The notes: generated by a model from the sequence alone, not told the origin. Shown: positions 9,690-21,012, numbered from the stretch's first letter. The stretch is DNA of 64,000 nucleotides from Ryuthela nishihirai (GCA_038380435.1 JAWZYU010000020.1:40022307-40086306), one strand, 5' to 3'. Made by a program: numbers and translations.

Positions 9690-11180
9690 GGGGTAGGTCA
9701 GAAACAAAAGGCGGTTTAATCAGAAGGGCTGTCAATGAGCACCATCTCTGGACTTAGAAAAATTTCAAGATGGGTCCGAAAACTACGATCAAGGGTGCGA
9801 GTGACTTTTCCAAAACATGTTGTTAGATATTGCGTCTGATACGGAAGCAAAGTGGGGGGGGGGGTCAACAGCGCAGGGGTGACGTGATCGAAGATCATCG
9901 TTTGGGGTGTGGGGAGGGTGGAACTTTTGCCTAGAGGTTTTGAGATTTTCTTAATAAAGGGAAAATGAGAGTTTCTTAATAAAGGGAAATTGGGAGGAAT
10001 TTTTGATGAATAACGGGTTTATCGAAAACGACCGCCAAAAGGTTGAGGGGGATACACTGAATGTTTTCATTAACATTCGCAAAGGTTGAGCGAAACAGTG
10101 AACTTTACCGCTATCTGATAGGCACTGAGCTCATGGGAAAGATACATTCGAAGTAAACAATGGGGTTAAAGAGGTGTCAGAATTATTTACTTAGCTTCCA
10201 TTTTTAATGAAGGAAATAATTTTATCAGACCTTATCAGCAACAAATGCAAATATTGCGGTGCAGATAGTGTGTATCGAGAGTTCAATCGGTGAACCCTAG
10301 TGTCGCCCCCAAGACAATGTAGCGATAAGAACAGACCCATGTCACGCGTTCTGCATGCTTGTTGTGAAATGCACGTCATGGGACTTAGAATTATATGAAG
10401 GTCGAATTCACAAAATATGGGACTTTGCAATTATTTTGACAATTGCATCAGCCATTCTGAGAGAGGATGCCACCGAAAGTTTAGTTGGTCTTTACAATTA
10501 TTTTGAGGATGGAAATTACGAGGTTAGCCGTCTGAGGGGGGTGGAACTTTTGATAAGTGTTTAATTAATAAGGAATAAAAATAAAAATTCGCAATAAATA
10601 CAGGGAAATACAACTACCACGTTAAAGTATAAAAATATTTGGGAGTTGATTTACAAGACCTGAAAATCTCAAATTTACGAGGAAATAAAAATTCGGAGTT
10701 TTTAAATAAAGGGGGTGGATAATGGATTAATTAACGATGGTGTGGTAGTTTTGATAGGGTTTTTAGTAAAGGGGGAGGGATTTTTGATAAGGGGGCAGAT
10801 AACGGATTAATTAACGAGGGTGTGGCAGTTTTTATAGGATTTTTAATAAAGAGGAAGGGATTTTTGATAAATAGGGTTTTTTAATAAAGGGGGGCGGATA
10901 ACAGATTACTTAACGAGGGTGTTTCAGGGTTTTTAATAAAGGGGAGGGATTTTTAATGAGGGGGAATCAAAAATCGGGACTTAGAAAGATTTCGGATGGC
11001 GATGGCAAAATAGATGGAGTTTTTAAAAGGGCACATGGTCGAAAGTTATGTAACAATATAGTATGTGTTTTAAACACTAAATGGCGCCACCAAAAATAAA
11101 TTACGAAAATTCGAGGAAAATCGGGGGGCTTTTCAGGGGGTATTCAAGAATTATTAATTATTAATTATTAATTATGAATA
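9690..11180 (+). other. G-rich segment, degenerate repeats
   Basis: The plus strand is unusually G-rich, with runs such as that at 9856-9865 and many TTAATAAAGGGG-type motifs. From about 10690 to 10990 a unit of roughly 95 bp (TAATAAAGGGGG, GCGGATAACGGATTAATTAACGA, GGGTGTGGCAGTTTT) repeats about three times with indels. ACTTAGAAA(A/G)ATTTC occurs near 9750 and 10979. No domain-bearing frame was found. The origin is unknown. Confidence 0.5.
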
Positions 11181-11182
11181 TT
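11151..11182 (+). repeat. TTATTAA microsatellite
   Basis: ATTATTAATTATTAATTATTAATTA-like 7-mer repeat. Confidence 0.85.
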
Positions 11183-11203
11183 AATAGGGGGTGGTCAGTT
11201 ATA

Positions 11204-11320
11204 TCACGTGACTGGAAGTGACGTCACTACACTGGATTGCGACACCACTACTTCCTTCTCCTAACAACCAGGAGTGGGTGTGACATCACCATCTGATATA
11301 TTATATATACCATAGAATTA
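11204..11320 (+). promoter_or_regulatory. palindromic GTGAC motifs and TATA-like box
   Basis: TCACGTGA (E-box type palindrome) and GTGACGTCAC (CRE-type palindrome) lie 7 nt apart near 11206-11228. A GTGACATCACC follows near 11279 and TATATATAC near 11302. The density of GTGAC palindromes next to a TATA-like run looks like a polymerase II promoter, possibly of a mobile element. No transcript or ORF is evident downstream. Confidence 0.3.
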
Positions 11321-11355
11321 TTTTAGTCTCGTAGTTCTAATAACATCTGCTCGAA

Positions 11356-11421
11356 GAGTTCGCCTGAAAAGTATATATATATGTATGTAACATCTCTCTG
11401 GTATCCACATTTTCTCTGGAA
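11356..11421 (+). repeat. interspersed repeat shared with 1251-1311
   Basis: Second copy of the GTTCGCCTGAAAAG...TTTTCTCTGGA segment. It begins right after AACATCTGCTCGAAGA. Confidence 0.6.
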
Positions 11422-11489
11422 AAGTGTGGACTTTTAGACAACAACAACTGTTAATTAATTCCACACTTGATTTTTTGTCCACTTTAAGT

Positions 11490-11530
11490 CTTAAGTGGGG
11501 CAGAACAAGGGAACACGACTTAAGTGGGAT
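11490..11530 (-). repeat. inverted single unit of 29-bp minisatellite
   Basis: CTTAAGTGGGGCAGAACAAG and the following GGAACACGACTTAAGTGGGA are the reverse complement of the unit tandemly repeated at 13833-14060. The Tc1 element lies between the two. Confidence 0.85.
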
Positions 11531-11819
11531 CTCCATGATCAAAGTTCTGCATTGAATGGGCAGGTGACACCCAGCTGTAATGAAACAAAACAGCTAAAAT
11601 CTCCGTTTGCAACAAAACAATTAATAAACTCCAGCTAAAGCAAAATATATAATACACTGCTCAAAGCGGAAATCACAAAACCAGGAAGGAATGGAAGTAG
11701 AAATATGCAAATCGCAGGAGGCAGTCAGCCGTCAGAGATATGCAAATGATCAAAGTTCTGCATTGAATGGGCATGTGACACCCAGCCAAGCCATGGATAA
11801 ATACAAGGCGTCAACAAGC

Positions 11820-13220
11820 TTGTATCATAGCATGACTGAAAGGAGGTTGGAATGCATGCTGCGAAAATGTTGGAACATGTCTTGGAGATGCCATATGTGA
11901 AATTAATGCCTTCTGAGAGAGAGCGAATCGTTGATGTGCAAGAGCTCGGATTGAGTCTTTGAGCGATCACCACATATGTGGTGCGCAATGTGAGCACAGT
12001 GCAATGGCACATCTCACACAACATCATGGACCACTAAATGACATGAAAAACAAGTAAGGGACTAGCACACTACACCACAGGATGTGAAGATTGCTTTCTC
12101 CATAGAAGAACATACGTGACCCTTTCACCACAATCATTGTGCTGATGAGAGATTTGTGAACCGTGGTCTCTGCGCAAACCATTAGACAACATTTTCATGA
12201 TGCAGGAATGAAGGCGAGGCATCCAATCCTGAATCTGACATTGCAGAGACATCACCGGTTACACCATCTCTACTGGTGTCAAACGAGGCAACATTGGAGT
12301 ATGGAATGGAGGAGAGTGTTGTTCACAGAAGAGTACAGATTCTGTTTCAGCATGCCAGACGGTTGTTTATTCGCATCACGTCGGCGGCGTCAACAATATG
12401 TTGGGTTGTTTTACCTCTAAGCGGCACTTTTTTGCACACCATGTGCTAAATGGCCAGGTCACATGGACCCCGAAGGCTCAGAGAAGGTTGGGGGAGGGGA
12501 CCCACTGGAACAGCTGTTGGGAGACAGATGATAGCCTCCCGTCAAGACCATCCAACGTGTTCTTTAACGTGCACAGGGTATGGCTCTCCCGCACACGGGA
12601 CCACGGCTTAACGTCCCATCCGACGGACGGCTTTCCAAGCCCATCGGTGTCCCCTACTGACCGTGGGCAGGGCGGGGAATTTTGCGGAGATAAATCTCAA
12701 CGCTTACCCAGCTGGGACTCGAACCTGGGAACTACAGATTATGAGCATGGCGCGCTACCGACTGAGCCACCCCCGCCCCCCAACAACATGTGAAAGCCTG
12801 TTAGCTGCAATACGGCTCCCCATCATGATACAATGGCATGGGGTGGTATCACACATGGCTGTCAGACACCTTTGCTTCTGTGTTTCTGGCAGATAATGGT
12901 AAGACATTCCATCAATGACATAGTTAATACTGTTGCACGACACTTCCTTACCACCATTCGTGGACTGATTCTGCAGCACTGATTCTGCAGCTGACCCCAC
13001 CCCACATACTACACGTGAAATTATGGACAGTCTCCAAGGTGTGGACTCCCCGGACTTGTTGCCATTGAACATGTGTGGGACCTTATGGGTTGCTGCCTTC
13101 GCCAGCTCCTTCCAGTGGCAAACCTAAGACAGTTGTGTGCCCAGTTGGATGCTGTTTGGAATGCCATACCTGAGGACACCATTAACCATCTGATTGATGG
13201 ACCATTAACCATCTTATTGA
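11820..13220 (+). pseudogene. Tc1 transposase remnant
   Basis: Frames on both sides of the inserted SINE resemble Tc1 transposase, a DDE/D enzyme that cuts at the inverted ends and inserts at TA. From about 12163 there is SAQTIRQHFHDAGMKARHP (helix-turn-helix region), then WRRVLFTEEYRFCF, where the catalytic TDE position reads TEE, and DGCLFASRRR before the SINE. After the SINE, WHGVVSHM and PHTTRE follow. The C-terminal part WDLMGCCLRQ...LRQLCAQLDAVWNAIP begins at 13073. Several stops and frameshifts separate these blocks, so no functional protein can be made. Confidence 0.85.
12401..12780 (-). mobile_element. full-length SINE A inside Tc1
   Basis: A near-complete copy, with its tail at the left and its tRNA-like head at the right. 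It is flanked by CAACAATATG (12391-12400) and CAACAACATG (12781-12790), a TSD with one difference. It interrupts the transposase remnant, so it is younger than the Tc1 insertion. Confidence 0.93.
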
Positions 13221-13422
13221 TGAAAATCGATACGAGACGTCTACAGGCTCCGAGGTGGGCTTACTATGTACTTATGAATCTGCAATACACGCACGTACCT
13301 TGCGTTCTCACGTTCAGCTTTATGATCATTTGCATGTCTACCCTAATAGCTTCCATCCTGCCAATTTTTGACATATACATCATTTTCTTCGCGATGTTCC
13401 GATTTCCACTTCGAGTAGTGTA

Positions 13423-13832
13423 ATTGGATCTTGATTCAGTATGTAGAATAACTTATGAGGAAAGTTTAGTTCAACAGAAAAATATAACCTAAACTAAAAA
13501 TTCCTTCCTTTTAAATAAATTGCGGATACTGTTCAATCATATTACTGTTCTTGTACTACTGAATTTATGTGGAACGAGGATTGTTTCAGTCTGTAACCGC
13601 CAGGTTATAATCCCGATTTTTCTTTCTTTCAAATTTTATCCACTAACCTCTGCTCTGTTCTCGGCTAGAAAGGATGTACCAATGGCCCTGAAAAGAGCGC
13701 TGTCTAAGTCTTTAGTGTGCCAGGCTGATAGCCTGATTTTCCAGGGTTCGAAATCCTCCCATTGTGTGTCAAGATTCCCACTTCTTATTCCAGATCTATA
13801 AATCATCAGAAAGGCCACAATCCATCAGTGGC
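13423..13832. other. tRNA-like trace, otherwise nothing
   Basis: Around 13694-13770, GTGTGCCAGGCTGATAGCCTG and CAGGGTTCGAAATCC resemble a decayed tRNA or SINE head, but the arms do not form a convincing tRNA. The rest is unrecognised. Confidence 0.35.
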
Positions 13833-14060
13833 GTTCCCTTGTGCTGTCCCACTTAAGTCGTGTTCCCTTGTGATGTCCCACTTAAGTCGTGTTCCCTTGT
13901 GCTGTCCCACTTAAGTCGTGTTCCCTTGTGCTGTACCACTTAAGTCGTGCTCCCTTGTGTTGTCCCACTTAAGCAGTGCTCCTTTGTAATGTCCCACTTA
14001 AGTCGTATCCCTTGTGCTGTCCCACTTAAGTAGTGTTCCCTTGTAATGTCCCACTTAGGT
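13833..14060 (+). repeat. 29-bp minisatellite, ~8 copies
   Basis: The unit GTTCCCTTGTGCTGTCCCAC plus TTAAGTCGT repeats eight times with scattered substitutions (GTGATG, GTAATG, GTGTTG variants). A single inverted unit lies at 11490-11530. Confidence 0.93.
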
Positions 14061-14260
14061 CTTTCGACCTCTCTAATCCACAAGCTATTTTCGTTCGCAG
14101 GATCGCCGATCATTGGAATTTTTTTTTCCTTTTCGCACCATTCTCGGTAAACCCTTGAAACGCTTGCGTGAAAAGCCCAGGAGGACGGCCGTTTGGGAAA
14201 TGCTAGAACCTACCATGAATGAGAAGATGTAGATTCAAGCATATCAGAACAAGCATTGTG
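14061..14260. other. unrecognised spacer
   Basis: Contains a T-run near 14121 and moderate GC. No family was recognised. Confidence 0.4.
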
Positions 14261-14642
14261 TTGGGTTCTTTTACCTCTGAGCGACACTTTTTTGCACACA
14301 ACGGACTAAATGGTCAGATCGCAAGGACCCCGAAGGCTCAGAGAAGGTTGAGGGGGAGATCCACTGGAACAGCTGTTGGGAGACAGATGGTAGCCTCCCG
14401 TCAAGGCCATCTAGCCTGTTCTTTAACGTGCACAGGGTATGGCTGTCCAGCACACGGGACCATGGCTTAACATCCCATCCAAGGGAAGACGGCCTTTCAA
14501 AGCCCACTGATGTCCCCTTCTGACCGTGGGCAGGGCGGGGAGTTTTGCAGTGATAAATCTCAACATTGACCCAACTGGGACTCGAACCTGGGAACTGCAG
14601 ATTACGAGCCTGGCTCGCTACCGACTGAGCACCCCCACCCCG
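14261..14642 (-). mobile_element. full-length SINE A
   Basis: Complete from the tail complement (TTGGGTTC) to the tRNA-like head (GCACCCCCACCCCG), with point differences such as GCGACAC for GCGGCAC. No clear TSD was found, so it is an older copy. Confidence 0.9.
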
Positions 14643-15335
14643 CATATAAAGTTAGATATTGTTTTATACGTTTGTTCGAAACAAAATTTGTGTTTGTCGA
14701 CTTTCCACAAGCCGCACTTGGGGCACAAGGGCATGGATATTCCGAACTTTGGATAATATGCCTGAAGATAATCGCCAGATTACTGAACTTCGGAAAACTC
14801 TTTTGAAAACAAACCATCGGTGTTTCCAAACTATTGACAGAGAAAAAAATACATACTGGGTAGTAGCTAGAACAAGAACCCAAGTTATGTCGCCATTAGT
14901 TGTATACAGCTCAGTAACTTCTTAAACAGGGAGTTTGAATCCATTAATCTTTCAAGCCTCACCATGCGCATTTTTTTGGATGGACACTAATGAATTATCA
15001 GTCATCTGCATTTATCACCCCTCATTTCATCCAACTGATGTTGTTCAATTAAATAAGTTTTTATGAAAAAACGTGACTAAAGACAAATTAAATATCGCTA
15101 TCAAATCTATCTGAATACCGATTTTTATCGACATTCATTCGTTTGTTAATGTTGGATTGTTTTATAACTGACAAGGCTACCGGTGTGTCTTTAAAGTGAA
15201 AAACTGACTCTCCAGCCAAGGATCCGTGACTCCGTGTGCAGAAGAGTCGTACGGTTCCATCCGACGGACAGAGGAATTTCTAAGCTTACGGTAAGACTTG
15301 CCATAAAGGCTACCTGAGAATTCCTGTAGCAATTG
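14643..15335. other. unrecognised
   Basis: Contains a frame around 14659-14925 without recognised domains. A weak echo of the SINE core lies near 15255 (TTCCATCCGACGGACAGAGG). No gene is supported. Confidence 0.35.
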
Positions 15336-15349
15336 ATCCAAAGAAAACG

Positions 15350-15725
15350 GGGCGGGGGTGGCTCAGTCGGTAGCGCGCCAGGCTCGTAATCTGTAGTTCC
15401 CAGGTTCGAGTCCCAGCTGGATCAGGGTTGAGATTTATCTCCGAAAAATACCCCGCCCTGTCCACGGTCAGAAGGGGACACCGATGAGCTTGGAAAGGCC
15501 GCCGTCCGTCTGATGGGACGTTAAGCCGTGGCCCCGTGTGTGGGAGAGCCATACCCTGTGCACGTTAAAGAACACGCTGGATGGCCTTGACGGGAGGCTA
15601 CCATCTGTCTCCCAATAGCTGTTCCAGTGGGTCCCCTCCCCCAACATTCTCTGAGCCTTCGGGGTCCATGTGACCTGGCCATTTAGCCCATGGTGTGCAA
15701 AAAAGTGCCGCTCAGAGGTAAAACA
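15350..15725 (+). mobile_element. full-length SINE A, 14-bp perfect TSD
   Basis: Flanked by ATCCAAAGAAAACG at 15336-15349 and 15726-15739. At 376 bp it has the complete head, core and 3' domain, with a minimal CAA tail. It is one of the clearest insertions here. Confidence 0.96.
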
Positions 15726-15739
15726 ATCCAAAGAAAACG

Positions 15740-16552
15740 AAATTTTCTTCTATCTTTTCTTCTAATATTCATTCAGCATTTAAAGAGTTATGAAAACTGG
15801 CACATTTAGCAACAATACTGACTAAAATAATAATCAGTCTGAATGGTTAAGTCAAATAGGTTTAATCAAACATGAAGATAATGTATAATCGTAGTTTTTG
15901 CAATTTGTGAAATAAATGTTTAAATTTTTCTCAGCTTTTGATTAGTTTCTCCATAATGAGCTAAGTTGTTAACTGTTTAAACTTTTGTTATACTAAATAC
16001 CTGACAAGCGTTGTTCAAAGTTCAGATTTAGGTAGATTTGATTATTGAGATCTTAAATGAATCTGCAATCAGAGTTTCAACTAAATATTTATTGAAGTGA
16101 CTGAACTCTGTGCTCGACATTAACTTAAAAGAGCGCTGTGTTCCTAATAAATTAGCCACTGAGCGTATATGGAGTTAAATACATGAAACATATTTTAAGG
16201 ACTTTCGCTGACGAGTTAGAAAACGTGACTCATAAAGTTACAACACGTGAGTCACAACAGAGGACAAGTTTAAGTCTTGTCTTCTTGGGAAATCCTCCAC
16301 ATGTCACCAACTCGGTGGGAGTCATTTGCTATCGAACTGCGGAGTTGTCTATTTTTTTCTGTTCACTAAGATTTACGTTGGGAGATGACTGGACACTAAA
16401 TCTCTTCTACCAGCAAGAAAAAAGTTTCAGTTCCTTAATTTTTTCCCTATCGTCTGTCAAATTCAAGCATTTTATTTTCGCACATTATTGCAGCTAACTG
16501 TTTCTATTCTGAATAATATCTCAATAAAAAATCACATTTAGATTTTTTGGTT
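15740..16552. other. AT-rich, nothing recognised
   Basis: A 104-codon open frame (16183-16497, +) has no recognised domain, promoter or splice context. It is most likely chance. Confidence 0.4.
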
Positions 16553-16928
16553 GGTTGGGTTGTTTTACCTCTGAGCGGCACTTTTTTGCACACCATGGGC
16601 TAAATGGCCAGGTCACAAGGACCCGAAGGTTCAGAGAAGGTTGAGTGAGGGGACCCACTGGAACAGCTGTTGGGAGACAGATGGTAGCCTCCCGTCAAGG
16701 CCATTCATAATGACATGCACAGGGTATGTCTCTCCCGCATACGGGACCACAACGTAACGTCTTATCCGACGGACGGCGGCCTTTCCAAGCCCATCGGTGT
16801 CCCCTATTGACCGTGGGCAGGGCGGAGAATTTTGCAGAGATAAACCTCAACGCTGACCCAGCTGGGACTCGAACCTGGGAACTGCAGATTACGAGCCTGG
16901 CGCACTACCGACTGAGCCACCCCGCCCC
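16553..16928 (-). mobile_element. SINE A, small internal deletion
   Basis: Tail to head in reverse. The GCGTGTTCTTTAACG segment is replaced by ATAATGACATGC near 16706-16720. The head ends CCACCCCGCCCC. No clear TSD was seen. Confidence 0.88.
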
Positions 16929-17176
16929 TCGCATTCAGAGCTCAATCACTTCTTTAATGTGACTTTTTAAGATAAATTAAAGATCTCAGTGAAATCTATG
17001 TAAATCCTGATTTTAAACATTTGTTCAGTATTCAAAGAGTTATGAAAGTTGGAATATTTAACTTCTACAAAAGACTGATTCCAAAATTTAATTAAAACAA
17101 CTTAAGAAATCGGTACCGGCTGCAATGCACCCGTACTGTACTAGAAACTGTGATCTTTAATTTATCTTTGGACATA

Positions 17177-18434
17177 CAGGGGTTTATCAAAATAATGGAA
17201 ACACTGACGGCGACTGGAGTACAGGCAATGCGCCGTATTCATATCACAGGGACGACATCTCCCGCGATGTGAGGTATACATATAAAGGGGAGAAGTACGA
17301 TGTCGGCTATCACGTAGCACTGCCACAGGCGCAGGTGAAACAGCTGTTGTGGTGTAATTGTCGACAATGTTAGATCTGAGTGACCTCCAAAAAGGCATGA
17401 TCATTGGTACACGTCTTGCAGGCGCTTCAGTAACCAGAATGGCGGAAATTGTAGGTGTAACACGAGGAACTGTATCGAAGATTATGGCTACCTATCAAAA
17501 AAGAGAGGAAAGAAAATTGTGGACGCCATACGAAGTTGTCAGGTAGGAATAGGTGAACATTGGCACGGATTCTACAACGGAAGCACAAGACTACAGCACC
17601 GCAAATAGCAGCAGAGTTGAACACCAGTTGGAATGATCCCGTTTCCGTCATAACAGATCGTCGGGAACTTCATCGTGCCAATAATTATTGCCATCCTGCA
17701 ATCCACAAACCTCTGATTACCAACATCAACGCAACAAAACGTGTAGAGTGGTGCAAAGCACATAAAAACTGGGATGCTAAAGACCGGCAATGTGTCATCT
17801 GGTCTGATGAATCGTGCTACACATTGTTTCCCACCACTGGTAGAGTGTACGTCTGGCGAAAACCTGAAGAAGCGTACCACCCGACTGTTTGGTTCAGACT
17901 GTGAAGCATGAAGGTGGATCCCTGATGCTGTGGAGTGCCATATCATGGTATTCCTTAGAGCTATTAGTTATTCTGCAGGGTCGTGTCATATCCGCAATGT
18001 ACGAATCCATTTCTCGGGGACCATCTGCACCCAATGATGCAGACATTGTTCCCTAATGACCGTCCCTGTTTTTAAGCGGATAATGCACCCGTGCATTGTG
18101 CGAAACGTGTCAAGTTGTGGTTTTCAGAGCACGAGGATGAGGTACAGCAGCTCCCCTGACCATCTCAATCTCCAGACCTCAATATTATTGAACATTTGTA
18201 AGAATATCTGGAGAGCAAGGTCAGATCACAGTTTCCACCTCCAGCATCACTGGCACAGTTGGGCCAATTTTACAGGAAGAATGGCCCACAGTCCATTTCT
18301 GTATATGCATGACATGTGTAAGTCTATTCCACGTCGAATTGCGTCTGTTCTGAACGCCCGAGGTGGGCCTACAGCTTATTAATGAAATATTCTCCACAAA
18401 CAGTACGTGTTTCCATTAGTTTGATAAACCACTA
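17177..18434 (+). mobile_element. Tc1/mariner transposon, dead copy
   Basis: The ends CAGGGGTTTATCAAAATAAT (17177) and, on the other strand, TAGTGGTTTATCAAACTAAT pair for about 30 bp with few mismatches, continuing into GGAAACAC. TA flanks both ends (17175-17176, 18435-18436). The length of 1258 bp fits an entire element with a single transposase gene. Confidence 0.9.
17358..18380 (+). pseudogene. Tc1/mariner transposase remnant
   Basis: The N-terminal helix-turn-helix region begins with ATG at 17366 (MLDLSDLQKGMIIGTRLAG, then VTRMAEIVGVTRGTVSKIM) and stops at 17546. The next block, from 17560, is in another frame: KTTAPQIAAELN, KRVEWCKAHKNW, then WSDESCYTLF with the second catalytic Asp, and RVYVWRKPEE. 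Near 18075 the sequence still encodes DNAPVHCA in a shifted frame, followed by SPDLNIIEHL with the third acidic site near 18170. Stops and frameshifts between blocks make it a pseudogene. Confidence 0.87.
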
Positions 18435-18436
18435 TA

Positions 18437-19916
18437 GGTTTCATTAAAAATTATAATACTTTTAATAATAATAATAAATAATCATTATATTTATTAATTA
18501 AATTATTCAAGAAATTTAAACTCTTTCGATTATTCAAATCAGAAATAGATTTCAAGGTAAAAATATTATTAATCAAACTATTCACGGAAATTAAAACTCT
18601 AATAAGCAAAACACCATTAGCTTCCGAGAAAAATAAAAAAAATATTAATTAATCTATTCAAAGTAATTAAAACTATTTCTATTAAGCAAAGCAACACTAG
18701 CTTTCAAAGTAAATAAAAATATTTATTATGCGATTCTATAGTTTTCTGATTTTATCACGTTCCAGCACTATTGGTCTCTAGTCATTCTTTACAAAAGTAA
18801 AAATTTTCGGCTTAATTATGGGTTAAATAGAATCTTGGGAATATCACCACCATTTATAACAATGTCTACTGGAAATTACGAGTTTCAAACGTAAGATTTA
18901 CGAACTTTTGGAACTCAACCAGTTGTAACTCGGAGATGCGTAGTTGGAGATAAAATGCAATGAGGGCAATTTGGCAAAGCATAGAGAAAGATGAATTTGC
19001 CTCTCAAAAAGAAAAGATGAAGGCTATGTGCAGCATATGTTCCAGATGTGCCGATTAATTCAGGGAATAATTTCAACTCACTTATCACAAAAGAGATGAG
19101 GAGAAATAAGAGATTTTTTAAGAATCTTCCTTTAAAGTTTCGTGTATATCAAAATCAACAAGAAAATATACAATTACACGAAACGTTTTGCTGGAAGAAC
19201 AGAGATTAATCAATCATTGAGATATACTTTTGCACTAAATTATCTCTCCAATTAAATTTATTTTCATTTCAATGAAAATTTAGTTAATGATGCCAGCACG
19301 TGAAATATCACAGTGCATAATCTCTGTGCATTTTCTGAGCAACGTAAATTTACAAAAATATTTTTTTTTTATTTCTTAAAAGGAACGCGTTTAACGAAAC
19401 TTAATTATTGTGCTTAATTAATTGCCTAGCAGAAAGTTTTCTCTATGCAGTGTTATTAACTGAAAACTTGAGTTCTGTGAAATGAAATTATTTCTTCACA
19501 AATTAAATCTCCGAATCGCGTATACTGAATTAATTAGGCTGAACTCAGCGCACTTAATAAATGCATAAGAAGCGAGCTTTTCAGCATTTTGGTGTTATCT
19601 GCGGTTAATTTTAGAACCATATCATTACCAAATAATACCACTTCCATTATTCATTGACGTATTTCAATCGTGTTGATCATTGGAATATTTCAAATCACTG
19701 ATATGTTAATCATTAGCTTTGGCGCATTTAATCGTGATGAACGGTTAATTCAATGAACTTAGTTAATTATCTGATTCAGGAACTGAACGTTGAATGACCA
19801 AGACTAAAAGAGTTTCAAAAACAACATTACTGAATTTTATGTTTTGACGTTAATAATTAATTATGTACATATAATTCACATACATTCAAACGTCGTTCAA
19901 ATGAAAAGTGGACAAT
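18437..19916. other. AT-rich, with weak ~80-bp repeats
   Basis: From about 18490 to 18725 an AT-rich unit (TTATTAATCAAACTATTCA, AATTAAAACTCT, TAAGCAAA, CACCATTAGCTTCC) repeats about three times with strong divergence. Beyond that nothing was recognised to 19916. Confidence 0.45.
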
Positions 19917-21012
19917 TCCTATATCTGGGAAATAGAGTGAATGATCGTTGTGCCCTCATACAGAGAAACTGTTATACACAGGAAGAAATCAGCAACACCT
20001 GAATCAATGTCTAGTATGGGCTTGAACGTGATAGACGTCGTTGTGGCCTCATACAGAGAAACTGTTATACACAGGAAGAAATCAGCAACACCTGAATCAA
20101 TGTCTAGTATGGGCTTGAACGTGATAGACATCATTGTGCCCTCATACAGAGAAACTGTTATACACAGGAAGAAATCAACAACACCTGAATCAATGTCTAG
20201 TATGGGCTTGAACGTGATAGACATCGTTGTGGCCTCATACAGAGAAACTGTTATACACAGGAAGAAATCAGCAACACCTGAATCAATGTCTAGTATGGGC
20301 TTGAACGTGATAGACATCATTGTGCCCTCATACAGAGAAACTGTTATACACAGGAAGAAATCAGCAATACCTGAATCAATGTCTAGTATGGGCTTCAACG
20401 TGATAGACATCGTTGTGCCCTCATACAGAGAAACTGTTATACACAGGAAGAAATCAGCAACACCTGAATCAATGTCTAGTATGGGCTTGAACGTGATAGA
20501 CATCGTTGTGCCCTCATACAGAGAAACTGTTATACACGGGAAGAAATCAACAACACCTGAATCAATGTCTAGTATGGGCTTGAACGTGATAGACATCGTT
20601 GTGCCCTCATACAGAGAAACTGTTATACACAGGAAGAAATCAACAACACCTGAATCAATGTCTAGTATGGGCTTGAACGTGATAGACATCGTTGTGCCTT
20701 CATACAGAGAAACTGTTATACACAGGAAGAAATCAGCAACACCTGAATCAATGTCTAGTATGGGCTTGAACGTGATAGACGTCGTGTGAATTCCAGACAA
20801 ACCCTGCATGGAAGCATACAAAGTTGAACAATGTTCAGTATGCTGACGATTTAATTTGACTCTCAGGGTCCACTGTTGATGGAGTTTCTGGACTACGGTG
20901 ACATCACCAACTCTCAACGATACTACAAAACTTTGGGCATTTAAAGGCAGGCAATAAAGTCGAAGCGCTAAGGATGTTTGAGTAAAACATTATTTTGTTG
21001 CACGACATCGTC
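19917..21012 (-). repeat. interspersed repeat with amplified 93-bp unit
   Basis: In reverse, this segment is similar to 35450-35823. It starts at the GTCGTGCAACAAAATAATG end (21012), passes TTCGACTTTATTG, ATGCCCAAAG and TGCTTCCATGCAGGG, and reaches the region of the 93-bp unit. It ends with CATTCACTCTATTTCCCAGA next to the array. The 35-kb relative has only one unit, so the array arose by local amplification in this copy. Confidence 0.85.
19940..20790. repeat. 93-bp minisatellite, ~9 copies, open on both strands
   Basis: About nine units of 93 bp, for example CTCATACAGAGAAACTGTTA followed by TACACAGGAAGAAATCAGCA, with very few differences. Because 93 is a multiple of 3 and the unit lacks stops in one frame on each strand, the array is open for 282 codons on plus and for about 290 on minus. 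The frames encode 31-residue repeats (SYRETVIHRKKS on plus, ITFKPILDIDSG on minus). Neither matches a family I know, and the open frames follow from the repeat geometry. Confidence 0.93.

Larger units (their letters stand above)
11655..13420 (+). mobile_element. Tc1-like transposon, dead, split by SINE
   Basis: The inverted ends CACTGCTCAAAGCGGAAATC (11655-11674) and the complement of CACTACTCGAAGTGGAAATC (13401-13420) match at 17 of 20 bases. Both are flanked by TA (11653-11654, 13421-13422), the usual Tc1/mariner target. Total length is 1766 bp, or about 1376 bp after subtracting the SINE and its TSD, which is normal for Tc1. The element also has a 41-bp segment at 11746-11786 that is repeated outside its left end at 11535-11575. 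Confidence 0.88.

Noticed and set aside
13694..13770. tRNA-like GGCTGATAGCC...GGTTCGAAATCC
   Set aside because: Stems do not form a full cloverleaf and there is no matching acceptor stem. At most a decayed SINE head.
14219..14925. Frames across the SINE at 14.3 kb
   Set aside because: They are SINE A translated. The same peptides (HHGLNGQVTWTPKAQRRLG and similar) recur at every copy.
19919..20917. 332-codon minus-strand and 282-codon plus-strand open frames as protein genes
   Set aside because: Both result from a stop-free 93-bp tandem unit. No promoter, splice signal or known domain; homologous single-copy sequence at 35.5 kb contains stops.
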